NCBI RefSeq assembly: GCF_003752175.1
Contig: NZ_RJVF01000008.1
Span: 558,001 to 622,000 of the forward strand
DNA: 64,000 nucleotides
Origin: Comamonas sp. BIGb0124
Lineage (GTDB): Bacteria; Pseudomonadota; Gammaproteobacteria; Burkholderiales; Burkholderiaceae_C
Direction: 5' to 3'
The position numbers were made by a program, and so were the translations under genes. The first letter of the stretch is position 1; the number at the start of each line of letters is the position of its first letter. A model generated the notes under the pieces. It was not told where the DNA came from, did not search any database, and saw nothing but the letters and a program-made list of their open reading frames with translations. Shown piece after piece: positions 8,451 to 16,650 of the stretch.

Positions 8451-8639
8451 TCATTTGCATGATTGACTTACGCAAGAAGCCGATGCCGTCCGATTTGTCA
8501 CTGCCCAAGCACGTAGCCAGTCGATGATGACGTCAACGTGCGCGTCGACCTTGGCCTCTCGACAGACCTCGCCACGGTCGTCCACGACGCAGATCGAGAC
8601 GGATCTCAGGGATAAATCGATTCCGGTGAAGTAGGTCAT
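8451..8639 (-). pseudogene. IS110-family transposase, N-terminal fragment
   Basis: About 60 residues from ATG 8639, preceded by AGGAG. It reads TYFTGIDLSLRSVSICVVDD, then GEVCREAKVDA and IIDWLRAW, the start of the DEDD (RuvC-like) domain of IS110 transposases, with the first Asp in GIDLS. The family is normally 300-400 residues; everything after the first strand-helix unit is missing. It is a dead insertion-sequence fragment between the island end and the AraC gene. Confidence 0.75.
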
Positions 8640-8794
8640 CAAGCTCTCCTTCGTAGTGGGTTACGAGTCTAGGAAGAGAATTCTGCGGGTCAATCAACCC
8701 GCCCGATCACCGATGCTTTTGGCCGAATTCTGCCTTGACATGGGCGCCCCCTGGAGCAAGCGTGCAAGCAAAGAGGCTTTAGGCGACGGTTTGC

Positions 8795-9895
8795 TCAGCC
8801 GTTTCCAGAGCCTCTTCCACCTTGCTGCCCAGACCCCTTCCCGCTTTCTAACTGCGCCAAGCGAACCGCCTGTGGCGTTGATCCGGTCCACGTCTGGAAG
8901 GCCCGCACGAAGGAGTTGGGATCTTCGAAGCCGAGAAGGAATGAGATTTCCGTGCCGGACAGGGTTGTGTTGTGCAGGTAGTGGTGTGCCAGTGAATTGC
9001 GCACGGTGTCGAGCGTCTGCTGGAAGCTGCTGCCCTCTTCCTGCAGCCTGCGCTGCAGGGTGCGCGTGCTGACGCCGAGCTTTTTGCACACGGCTTGCAT
9101 TGACACCTGGCCCGCGGGCAGCGCCTCGAGCAGCGCATTGCGCAGGCGTTCGACGGTGCTGGCTTGTTGGTCCAGATCGTCCAGGCGCTGCCGCAAGGCC
9201 GGTTCGAAGGACTTCCACATGGCATGGTTCGCCGTGAGGAACGGGTGCCGCGCATCTTCTGCTGCGAACACCACCGTAGGCAAAGGCAGGTCTTCCACCG
9301 GAACGCCGAACCATGCGGCGTAGGCGGCCGCATCACTGGCCGACAGATCCGGCGAGGGCCAGCCTATGCGCAGCGGGCGCACCTGGCTACGCGTAGCCAG
9401 GCGAGCAAGCTGCACGAAGAAGACCAGCTTGAACGCCATGAGCACGCGCGGCGGGGTCAGCGCGCGGTCGAAGGACTCCATCGCGACCGTGGTGCCGCGT
9501 GCATCGTGCTCAAGCTTCAGCGCCATCGGCCCGCTCTTGTATTTGGCGAGGCGGGCCAGCGCACTGTTCATGTCTTCGCTGCACAAGGCAACGAACAGTT
9601 CTAAATTGAACCAGTCGACCGACATCTTCTGCGCAAAGCGCAGCGCCGCGGGGCCGTCCGCGTTCCCGGCCTCCTCTTCGATGGCGTCCCAGAGACGGAA
9701 GTAGGTCGCGCCATCGAGCCGGACACTTCCCCGTGCGAACAGGTCGCCGGGTAACTTCGCGCGGCGCAACACGTTGGCGCGGTCCACTCCGGCGTCGTGC
9801 ATCAAGACCTGCCAACCGGGCCAGACCCAGAGGGTGCGGGCGTGGCTGGCGCGATCGTCGGGGGCGGTCAGGTCGTCTGTTCGGTCGGATGGCAT
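8795..9895 (-). CDS. AraC-family transcriptional regulator
   Basis: 366 residues. The N-terminal two-thirds resembles the arabinose-binding-like domain of OruR/ArgR-type regulators. The C-terminal HTH pair reads VSMQAVCKKLGVSTRTLQRRLQEEGSSFQQTLD then SGTEISFLLGFEDPNSFVRAFQTWTGSTP. It is divergent from the molybdenum hydroxylase operon, which it probably activates in response to the substrate (inference). A decayed partial copy of this gene and promoter lies at 13850-14147. ATG 9895 is the first in-frame start. Confidence 0.9.
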   Translation of the reverse strand: MPSDRTDDLTAPDDRASHARTLWVWPGWQVLMHDAGVDRANVLRRAKLPGDLFARGSVRLDGATYFRLWDAIEEEAGNADGPAALRFAQKMSVDWFNLELFVALCSEDMNSALARLAKYKSGPMALKLEHDARGTTVAMESFDRALTPPRVLMAFKLVFFVQLARLATRSQVRPLRIGWPSPDLSASDAAAYAAWFGVPVEDLPLPTVVFAAEDARHPFLTANHAMWKSFEPALRQRLDDLDQQASTVERLRNALLEALPAGQVSMQAVCKKLGVSTRTLQRRLQEEGSSFQQTLDTVRNSLAHHYLHNTTLSGTEISFLLGFEDPNSFVRAFQTWTGSTPQAVRLAQLESGKGSGQQGGRGSGNG

Positions 9896-10063
9896 GCGTC
9901 AAGTATATTGCGCGCATTGCGCCAGCGCATCGGCCAATCACGCCACTCAAGTCAGACATATTGGCGCGTTTCGCTGTCATTTTGTCGTCATCGGCGAGTG
10001 CGCGCAGGCGCCACGGTCGGAACAATGCACTCATTGAACCGACAGAACCATGGAGAAAAGCGA
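9896..10063. promoter_or_regulatory. Divergent promoter region of AraC and molybdenum hydroxylase
   Basis: 168 bp between divergent genes. It contains TTGGCGCGTTTCGCTGT, whose counterpart TTGGCGCGTTTTGCTGT occurs upstream of the SDR gene at 14205 in the duplicated block. Sequence conserved between the two copies is the best candidate for the AraC activator site. No clear sigma-70 promoter was identified. Confidence 0.5.
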
Positions 10064-10525
10064 ATGAAGACACATGTGCTTTCGCTCAACGTGAACGGGG
10101 AGGCGCGAACCCTGACGCCTCTGCCCACCGCCACCCTGCTCGATGTCTTGCGAGACGAGCTGCGGCTCACGGGCGTGAAGAAGGGGTGTGACCTGGGCGC
10201 CTGCGGGGCCTGCACGGTCCTGGCGGATGGGCGGCGCATCAAGGCGTGCCTGGCGCTGGCGCATTCTTACGACGGCCGGGCGATCACGACGATCGAAGGG
10301 CTGGCCTCGGACGGCGTGCTGCATCCCTTGCAGGACGCCTTCATCCGACACGACGCGCTGCAGTGCGGCTATTGCACACCGGGCCAGATCTTGTCCGCCG
10401 TGGCGCTGCTGGAGGAAGGTGTCGATAGTCGGGAGGCGATCCGCGAGGGCCTGTCGGGCAATCTGTGCCGCTGCGGGGCCCAGCCCAACATCGTGGCCGC
10501 CGTCGCCGAGGTTGCGGGACTATGA
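10064..10525 (+). CDS. Molybdenum hydroxylase small subunit, 2 x [2Fe-2S]
   Basis: 153 residues, normal for the iron-sulfur subunit of three-component xanthine dehydrogenase/aldehyde oxidoreductase enzymes. The plant-type [2Fe-2S] motif is CDLGACGACTVLADG. The second cluster is in CGYCTPGQ and LCRCGAQPNI. It passes electrons from the molybdenum site to FAD. ATG 10064 follows GGAGAAAAG. No twin-arginine signal is present, unlike periplasmic PaoA, so it is probably cytoplasmic. The stop overlaps the next start (ATGA). Confidence 0.93.
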   Translation: MKTHVLSLNVNGEARTLTPLPTATLLDVLRDELRLTGVKKGCDLGACGACTVLADGRRIKACLALAHSYDGRAITTIEGLASDGVLHPLQDAFIRHDALQCGYCTPGQILSAVALLEEGVDSREAIREGLSGNLCRCGAQPNIVAAVAEVAGL

Positions 10526-11502
10526 GCGGCGACGTGTTCGACTATGTGCGTCCGGCCGACCTGGCCGAGGCGCTGGACATGGGCGCCGAGACGGGGTCGG
10601 CGTATATGGCCGGCGGCACCGACCTGATGCCGTTGTGGAAGTTGCGTGCCGAAATGCCGGCCCGCGTGGTGGATATCTCGCGCCTGCCGCTGGGCGACAT
10701 TGCGGCTGACGCCAATTTGCGGCTGGGCGCCCTGGCAAAGCTGAGCGACGTTGCGACGGACACGCGCGTCTGGGCCCGCTGGCCCCTGATCGTGGACGCC
10801 ATCAACGCCAGCGCTTCCGGCCAGGTGCGGAATATGGCCACCGTTGGCGGCGCGCTGCTGCAGCGAACTCGTTGCGCCTACTTCCGCAATGACGCCCTGC
10901 CCTGCAACAAGCGCCAGCCCGGCTCGGGCTGCGGCGCGCGGACGGGCGAGAATCGCGGCCACGCCATCTTTGGGGCCAGTGGGGCCTGCGTCGCCACGCA
11001 TCCCTCGGATCTGGCTGTGGCGCTGACCGCCCTCGATGCCGAGGTGGAGTTGGCGCAGGCGGGCGGTATGCGCCGCGTGGCCGCCCTCGATCTGTACCGG
11101 TTGCCGGGCGAGACGCCGAATCTCGACACCGTGCTTGAACCGGGCGAATTGATCGCCGCCGTCGACATCCCGGAGAGCGATGGAGCGCTATCGACCTATC
11201 TGAAGGTTCGCGACCGGGCCTCGTTTGAATTCGCAGTGGTCTCGGTGGCAGCTGTGCTGCGCGTCGAGGACGAAAAGATCGCACACGTCCGATTGGTCGC
11301 CGGCGGGGTCGCGTCCCGCCCCTGGCGACTCGCGCAATGCGAAGCAGCGCTGCTCGGACAGCGACCGACGCAAGCGGTCTTCGAAGGCGCGGCGGCACTG
11401 GCGGTCGAGGGCGCCCAGGCGCTTGAACATAACGGTTTCAAGATCGAGCTCCTGCGGCGCGCCGTGCGCCGGGCGCTCGAGACGGTGGGAGGCAAAACGT
11501 GA
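10522..11502 (+). CDS. Molybdenum hydroxylase FAD-binding subunit with extra Fe-S insert
   Basis: 326 residues from ATG 10522, overlapping the small-subunit stop. FAD-binding motifs are AGGTDLMPLWK near residue 25 and ATVGGALLQRT near residue 110. The segment RCAYFRNDALPCNKRQPGSG followed by CGAR and the later ACVATHPSD matches the cysteine-bearing insert of PaoB/YagS, which binds a [4Fe-4S] cluster. The enzyme is thus closest to the PaoABC aldehyde oxidoreductase type. Its stop overlaps the GTG start of the large subunit. Confidence 0.9.
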   Translation: MSGDVFDYVRPADLAEALDMGAETGSAYMAGGTDLMPLWKLRAEMPARVVDISRLPLGDIAADANLRLGALAKLSDVATDTRVWARWPLIVDAINASASGQVRNMATVGGALLQRTRCAYFRNDALPCNKRQPGSGCGARTGENRGHAIFGASGACVATHPSDLAVALTALDAEVELAQAGGMRRVAALDLYRLPGETPNLDTVLEPGELIAAVDIPESDGALSTYLKVRDRASFEFAVVSVAAVLRVEDEKIAHVRLVAGGVASRPWRLAQCEAALLGQRPTQAVFEGAAALAVEGAQALEHNGFKIELLRRAVRRALETVGGKT

Positions 11503-13664
11503 CAGTCCATCAAAGCCCTGTCCGCCTGGAGGCCGCACTCAAGGCCACGGGCCGCGCCGTCTACGAAGCCGAGACGCCGATGGCGGGGATGCTGCATGCG
11601 GCCCTGATCCAATCGCCTATCGCCAGGGGCCGACTGCTCGGCCTCGATGTGGACCGGGTCCGCGCCATGCCCGGCTTCGTCGATCTCGTCTCGCACGCCG
11701 AAGCCCAGGTGCTGGCGCCATCGCCGCCACTCGCCCTCGTCCGCGAATCCGTGATCCACTTCGCTGGCCAGCCGCTGGGCTTGGTGGTCGCCGAAACGAT
11801 GCAGGAAGCCGAGGCCTGCGCCCGCGCCGTCCCGCTCCAACTGGCCCCCGAGCCCGCCGTCACGGCCATGAGCCAGGCGCTGGACACGGCCTTCGCTCCG
11901 GACCTTGCAGGTCGCTATCCGCCCAGTTCGCAGCGCGGGGATGCAGCGGCGGCGCTCGCGGCCGCGCACCTGGTCGTGCGTCATCGCTACGACACCGCGG
12001 TCAACAACCACCATCCGATGGAGCCGCACTCGGTCGTCTGCGCGTGGGAGGGCGACCACGTTGTGGTTCACAACGGTACTCAGGCGGTCTTCCTCACCCA
12101 GCGGATCGTGGCCCACAGCTTCCAGATCCCGGTAGAGCAGGTACGGGTGGTCTCGCGCTTCGTGGGCGGCGGTTTCGGCTGCAAAGGGCCCCTGTGGTTA
12201 CCCTGGCTGATGTGGACGATCCTGGCGTCGCGGCGGACGGGCCGCCCGGTGCGCCTGGAACTCACCCGCGCCCAGCTGTTCAACCTGGTAGGCCGGCGGC
12301 AGGAGACGGTGCAGGACTTGGCTCTGGGTTTCGACGCGGACGGCCGGCTCACCGCCATCGACCACCAGGTGCTGGCGCAGACCGCCACGCACGGTGACTA
12401 CAGCGACGCCACCGCGACGACGTCGCGCTCGCTGTACGCCTGCGCAAACGTCACCACTGGACATCGCGTAGTGCGCACCAACGAACCGCTGCCGGCCGCC
12501 ATGCGCGCACCCGGCGTGGCGCCTGGCACCTTCGCGCTGGAGTCGGCGATGGACGAGGCAGCCCAGGCGCTCGGGATCGATCCCGTCGCGCTGCGGGTGC
12601 GCAACTACGCCGACCGCGACCTCGACGCCGACAAGCCGTGGAGCAGCAATGGCCTGCTGGATTGCTATGCGGCCGCCGCCGAGCGGTTCGGTTGGGCGGG
12701 GCGACCGGCGCAGGCCCGGGACGGGCGCTGGCGGGTCGGCGTCGGCATGGCCTCGTCGGTCTATCCGGTCCACCGGCAGCCCTGTCGGGTGAAGGTGCGG
12801 ATCGACGTCGATGCGAGTTTGCTGGTTCAGTGCGGTACGCAGGACTTCGGTCAGGGCCTCTACACCGCCATGGGTCAACTGGCCGCCGACGGCCTGGGCA
12901 TCGACATGGGCCAGGTCCGGGTCGAACTGGGCGACACCGACCTGCCCGAGGGCCCATTCACCGGTGGCTCGATGGTAACGGCGAGCTTCGCACCGGCGGT
13001 CGATGACGCCGTGGCGATCCTGCGCGCACGACTGGCCGAACTGGCCTTAGCGGATGCGGGCTCGCCGCTTGCGGGCGCGGAGCCCAGCGATCTGATCTTC
13101 GAAGGTGGGCTGGTGCGCAGCGGCAGCAGAGACGCTGCCGAGCGCTTGGTCGACCTGATGGCCCGGTGTGCGCCGGAAGGCCTGGAGGCCGAGGGCGCCG
13201 CGACGCTGCCGGAGGCCCAGCCGTTCAGCGCCAACGGCTACGGTGCGGTCTTTGTGGAGGTGGGTGTCGATCCCGACCTTGGCGAGGTGCGTGTGCGCCG
13301 TTGTGTGGCCGCCTTCGCCGCCGGGCGCATCATTAACGCCCAAATGGCCCATAGCCAGTACGTGGGTGGCCTGATCGGCGGTATCGGCATGGCCCTGCAC
13401 GAGCAGGTCGACACCGACAAGGCCACCGGTCGCATCGTGGGTGACAACCTCGCAGACTATTTGATCCCCACTCACGCCGACATGCCCGAATTCGACGTCA
13501 CCATGCTGGACGAGGATGACCCGTTGCTCCCAAGCGGCATCAAGGGCATCGGCATGCTGGGCAGCGCAGGCATTCAAGCTGCCATCGCCAATGCCGTTCA
13601 CGACGCCGTCGGCAAGCGGGTGCGACGGCTGCCGATCCGGATCGAGGAAATACTCGGTCAATGA
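11499..13664 (+). CDS. Molybdenum hydroxylase large subunit; catalytic Glu replaced by Met
   Basis: 721 residues from a GTG overlapping the previous stop. It contains the molybdopterin-binding motifs of the xanthine oxidase family: FVGGGFGCKG, MRAPGVAPGTFALESAMDEA and GTQDFGQGLYTAMGQ. In active family members the C-terminal loop reads GxxGxGE followed by a small stretch and AAIANAV, and the Glu is the catalytic base. Here it reads SGIKGIGMLGSAGIQAAIAN, with Met686 (codon 13554-13556) in that place. The frame is open and the neighbouring motifs are intact, so this is a substitution, not a frameshift. It may be inactive or use other chemistry. Confidence 0.88.
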   Translation: MTVHQSPVRLEAALKATGRAVYEAETPMAGMLHAALIQSPIARGRLLGLDVDRVRAMPGFVDLVSHAEAQVLAPSPPLALVRESVIHFAGQPLGLVVAETMQEAEACARAVPLQLAPEPAVTAMSQALDTAFAPDLAGRYPPSSQRGDAAAALAAAHLVVRHRYDTAVNNHHPMEPHSVVCAWEGDHVVVHNGTQAVFLTQRIVAHSFQIPVEQVRVVSRFVGGGFGCKGPLWLPWLMWTILASRRTGRPVRLELTRAQLFNLVGRRQETVQDLALGFDADGRLTAIDHQVLAQTATHGDYSDATATTSRSLYACANVTTGHRVVRTNEPLPAAMRAPGVAPGTFALESAMDEAAQALGIDPVALRVRNYADRDLDADKPWSSNGLLDCYAAAAERFGWAGRPAQARDGRWRVGVGMASSVYPVHRQPCRVKVRIDVDASLLVQCGTQDFGQGLYTAMGQLAADGLGIDMGQVRVELGDTDLPEGPFTGGSMVTASFAPAVDDAVAILRARLAELALADAGSPLAGAEPSDLIFEGGLVRSGSRDAAERLVDLMARCAPEGLEAEGAATLPEAQPFSANGYGAVFVEVGVDPDLGEVRVRRCVAAFAAGRIINAQMAHSQYVGGLIGGIGMALHEQVDTDKATGRIVGDNLADYLIPTHADMPEFDVTMLDEDDPLLPSGIKGIGMLGSAGIQAAIANAVHDAVGKRVRRLPIRIEEILGQ

Positions 13665-13736
13665 GACAACCCAGTGGCTGATTGGCGGGGCTACGCCACC
13701 TCCGACATTCGGTAGTCGGGGTTTGCACTCTCAAAA

Positions 13737-13850
13737 GTGACTATCTTCAGCGGCTCGTCTGCCTCGATCTCGTTCGAGCCGGTGGCGCAGGTGGTCCAGA
13801 TCAGGGTGACCAAGGAGGGCGTGAAGATCGACAAGGTCTCTGTCGCCGTT
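13737..13850 (+). pseudogene. Fragment of a second molybdenum hydroxylase large subunit
   Basis: About 38 residues, including FEPVAQVVQIRVTKEGVKID and KVSVAVGTA, resemble the VAQVxEVxVxxxGxVxVxxVxxAVDxG segment of IorB/XDH-type molybdenum subunits. It has no start and passes directly into the AraC remnant on the other strand. It suggests that a paralogous hydroxylase locus recombined with this one. Identification rests on a short match. Confidence 0.45.
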
Positions 13851-13987
13851 GGCACGGCGCAGCACGTTGGCGCGGTCCACCCCGGCGTCTTGTATCAGCA
13901 CACGCCAACCGGGCCAGACCCAGAGGCTGCTGGCGTGGCTGAGGCGTCATTGCAGGCAATCAGGTCGTCGGTGCGCTCAGATGGCAT
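13850..13987 (-). pseudogene. Decayed N-terminus of a second AraC regulator
   Basis: Reading from ATG 13987 gives MPSERTDDL, matching MPSDRTDDL of the AraC gene starting at 9895. After a 1-nt frameshift it continues SLWVWPGWRVLIQDAGVDRA and NVLRRA, again matching (LWVWPGWQVLMHDAGVDRAN). The rest of the gene is missing. Together with the promoter block to about 14147, it is a partial duplication of 9763-10050. Confidence 0.8.
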
Positions 13988-14147
13988 GCGTCAGGTCTAG
14001 TTCGCGCATCGCGCCAGCGCATCGGTGGATCGCGCCAAGCAGGAAAGGGGATTTTGGCGCGTTTTGCTGTAAATTCGGCGCCATCTGCGAGTGCGCGCAG
14101 GCAGCGTCTTTGGAACAATGGCTTCATTGAACCGACAGAACAATTCG
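13855..14147. repeat. Duplicated AraC-promoter block (second copy of 9763-10050)
   Basis: Long stretches match the region upstream of the hydroxylase operon, for example ACGTTGGCGCGGTCCAC, CCAACCGGGCCAGACCCAGA, GATGGCATGCGTCA, GAGTGCGCGCAGGC and CATTGAACCGACAGAAC. By eye roughly three quarters of positions agree. It places the AraC-type control region upstream of the SDR gene, which may therefore share regulation with the hydroxylase operon. Confidence 0.75.
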
Positions 14148-14204
14148 ACCTGCCGACCTGCCATGGGGTTGCAGCGACCCACCAAGACGCACAAAGGAAA
14201 GCGA

Positions 14205-15077
14205 ATGAATGAGCAGATCACGAAAAAGGCCCCGGTGATGACCGGTAATGCGACCGGAACCGAACGCGCCAAAACCAATCAGGGCAGCGATGCGCCCACC
14301 GCTGTTCTTATCGGGGCGACCGGAGGACTTGGCAACGCCCTTGCCAGACTCCTCGCGGCCGAGGGCTTCCGGATCGTGCTCGCGGCGCGAAGCGAGCAGG
14401 ACGCCGCCGCGCTGACCGGCCGGAGCGACGGTTCGGCGATTTACCTGCGCGCCGATGTCACCGATCCGGCGAGCCTTGAGAAGCTCGCGGCGGCGGCTTT
14501 CGATCACCTCGGCCGGATCGATGCGGTGGTGAACCTCGCGGGGATCTCGCCGCGCAAGCCCATTGAGGACTACACGACGGCCGATGTCGACGCGCTGATG
14601 GCGATCAACGTGAAAGGGCCGATCTTCGTGACTCAGGCATTTCTGCCGAGGTTGCTGAAGCAAGCCGGTGGCGGAGTGGTAGTCCACCTCGGCGGCGCTA
14701 TGGACGGCCGCGTGGCGCTGCCGTTCATGAGTGCCTATGCGGCGACCCGAGGTGCGCTGGCAAGCTACGTTCAAGGCGTTAACCGCGAGTTGGCCGGGAC
14801 CGACGTGGTGCTCTCCTTCTTCGGGCCTGCACCCTCCAACACCGAGTCGGAGTCCCCATTTTTCGACATGTGGAAAAAGATGGGCGTCGACCTATGCGAG
14901 CCTGATGAGGTCGCGCGGGATATCCTTGCCACCATCCGCCAGCGCCGTCGGGAGCACGTTATGGGCGGCGCACTGCTCAAGATGATGACACTCATGAACG
15001 CCATCTCTCCATCCGCTGCTGATGCGATTGGTCTGCGGAAATTTGGGAAACTCATCAAGCAATACAGTCCACGTTGA
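14205..15077 (+). CDS. Short-chain dehydrogenase/reductase lacking catalytic Ser and Lys
   Basis: 290 residues from ATG 14205, preceded by AAAGGAAA. A 35-residue N-terminal extension precedes the Rossmann motif GATGGLGNAL. The NNAG motif is NLAG. The classical catalytic Ser position falls in HLGGAMDG (Gly), and the YxxxK motif is YAATR, so Lys is replaced by Arg. The fold looks intact. The protein may be a non-catalytic NAD(P)-binding regulator or a reductase with altered chemistry. It sits behind a copy of the hydroxylase promoter. Confidence 0.85.
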   Translation: MNEQITKKAPVMTGNATGTERAKTNQGSDAPTAVLIGATGGLGNALARLLAAEGFRIVLAARSEQDAAALTGRSDGSAIYLRADVTDPASLEKLAAAAFDHLGRIDAVVNLAGISPRKPIEDYTTADVDALMAINVKGPIFVTQAFLPRLLKQAGGGVVVHLGGAMDGRVALPFMSAYAATRGALASYVQGVNRELAGTDVVLSFFGPAPSNTESESPFFDMWKKMGVDLCEPDEVARDILATIRQRRREHVMGGALLKMMTLMNAISPSAADAIGLRKFGKLIKQYSPR

Positions 15078-15329
15078 TAAGGGTGCTTCGAGCTTGTCTC
15101 CGGGGCAGGCGGAAGGCTACGCTTCTTATTCTGCCTCTTGCAACATGGCTTACAGAATGTACTGCGGGTTCGCAAACCGAGACTGTTGTTTACCGACAAA
15201 GTCTATGACGGCAGACTTTCTGCGCGAAGCACTCGTGACCTAATAAATTAGGCGAGTGATTAACTGGTAAGCCCCGCCTGTGATTTACGAGCTTACGAGG
15301 ATCGGATTCGCTCGACCGCATCGATCCGA
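15078..15329. other. Gene-free stretch
   Basis: About 250 bp downstream of the SDR gene with no recognisable gene, structured RNA or clear terminator. It separates the SDR gene from the IS5-family remnant. Confidence 0.5.
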
Positions 15330-15440
15330 TGTTCAGCCGCCTCAAGCAGTTCCGCCACGTTAGAGCCGATACGACAAGGCCCGAAAATCATTTCCGGCAT
15401 TCCACGCTCTGGCCGCAGCCAACATGTGGCTCCTATACAA
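15330..15440 (+). pseudogene. IS5-family transposase, C-terminal remnant
   Basis: Forward reading gives MFSRLKQFRHV and, after a frameshift, RYDKARKSFPAFHALAAANM then WLLY. IS5-family transposases end in RxKxFRRIATRYDKxARNFxAAxxLAAxxxWL, so this is the decayed C-terminus. It runs directly into the next gene, whose longest reading frame borrows its first codons from the transposase. Confidence 0.65.
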
Positions 15441-15453
15441 CTACAAGAGCCAA

Positions 15454-16638
15454 ATGCTTAAACAGGCGGGAATCTCTCATACGACCAGTAACTCAATAGC
15501 TGACAAGCGAATAGGCTCCAAAGTAAACGAACAATTTTTCCAGCCCTATACTTTCAACAACGGGGCGACGGTAAAAAATCGGCTCTTCATGGCGCCGATG
15601 ACCAATGGGCAAAGTAATACCGACGGACGCTTTAGCGAAGATGAATTGAACTGGTTAGCGATGCGCGCCCAAGGTGGATTCGGCGCGGTAATCACGGCCG
15701 GAGCTGCGCCCTACGAAGACGACCTTTTCATAGAAGGGCAGATCGGAACGTTCTCAGATACTCATGAAGATGGACTCCGCCGCTTTGCCGAAATGGTTAA
15801 GCGCGAGCAGGCGCTGTCGATTGTTCAGCTCATGCCCTCCGGAATGCGAGCAAAGGCCAAACTGAATAGAGGCAAACGGCCAGCGGGTCCAAGTGTCGTT
15901 CAACTTCCGATTCCTGATTTCGAGCAGCCTCGGGAGTTGAGCGAAGAACAAATCCACGCCATCCTTGATGCTTTCGTGGATAGCGCGCGGCGAGTGCATC
16001 AGACTGGCGCCTCTGGAATCGAGCTACACGGTGCCAACGGCTACCTCTTTACCCAGTTCTTTAGTTTGACCACGAACCTGCGAAAAGATAAATGGGGAGG
16101 CTCGCTGAAAAATCGCGCACGATTTCTCCTCGAAGCCATGCGGAGAATCCGGGCCGACTTACCCAGCGACTTAACCATCGGAGTCAAGATCCTCGCCGAA
16201 GACTGGAGCAACGGGCGGGGTTTCGACATTGACGAAGGCTTGGAAATGATCCAGATGATGAACGATGTGGGTTTTACTTACCTGAATCTCTCGGCCATGA
16301 ACGCAAAGGAAGTATCCTGGAAGTATCCCAATCAAAAGCAAACAAATCTCTCGCGGGTTAGGAACGTTTTAAGGAGCGACATTCCCGTGGTGGCAAGTGG
16401 ATCGTTGTTGACGCCACAAGACGTTCAAGTTGTGCTCAACGATGGTGCCGATATAGTTGCTTTGGGCCGCGCAGCAATATTAGCTCCGGACTGGCCTAAA
16501 AGGGCTGCTCGTCCCGATTTCGAAATTAAAAATTTTCCGCTCACGATTGAGGAACTCAATGAACTCGGAGTGTCACCGAAGTTTTTGCACGCACTCCGAG
16601 ATGGCCTATCCATGTGGAAATTCATTAAGGAAGATTAG
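15454..16638 (+). CDS. NADH:flavin oxidoreductase of the OYE superfamily (YqiG-like)
   Basis: 394 residues if ATG 15454 is used. Family members usually begin near NEQFFQPYTFNNGATVKNRL, about 23 residues further in, where no start codon exists. The frame extends up to ATG 15424 inside a transposase remnant, so the native start was probably lost and the present N-terminus is chimeric. FMN-site Thr is in MAPMTNGQ and the His/Asn pair in ELHGANGYLFTQFF. The DNA from here to about 17550 is clearly more AT-rich than its surroundings, pointing to a different donor. It probably forms an operon with the NmrA gene 12 bp downstream. Confidence 0.85.
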   Translation: MLKQAGISHTTSNSIADKRIGSKVNEQFFQPYTFNNGATVKNRLFMAPMTNGQSNTDGRFSEDELNWLAMRAQGGFGAVITAGAAPYEDDLFIEGQIGTFSDTHEDGLRRFAEMVKREQALSIVQLMPSGMRAKAKLNRGKRPAGPSVVQLPIPDFEQPRELSEEQIHAILDAFVDSARRVHQTGASGIELHGANGYLFTQFFSLTTNLRKDKWGGSLKNRARFLLEAMRRIRADLPSDLTIGVKILAEDWSNGRGFDIDEGLEMIQMMNDVGFTYLNLSAMNAKEVSWKYPNQKQTNLSRVRNVLRSDIPVVASGSLLTPQDVQVVLNDGADIVALGRAAILAPDWPKRAARPDFEIKNFPLTIEELNELGVSPKFLHALRDGLSMWKFIKED

Positions 16639-16650
16639 AAAGATAACTCC

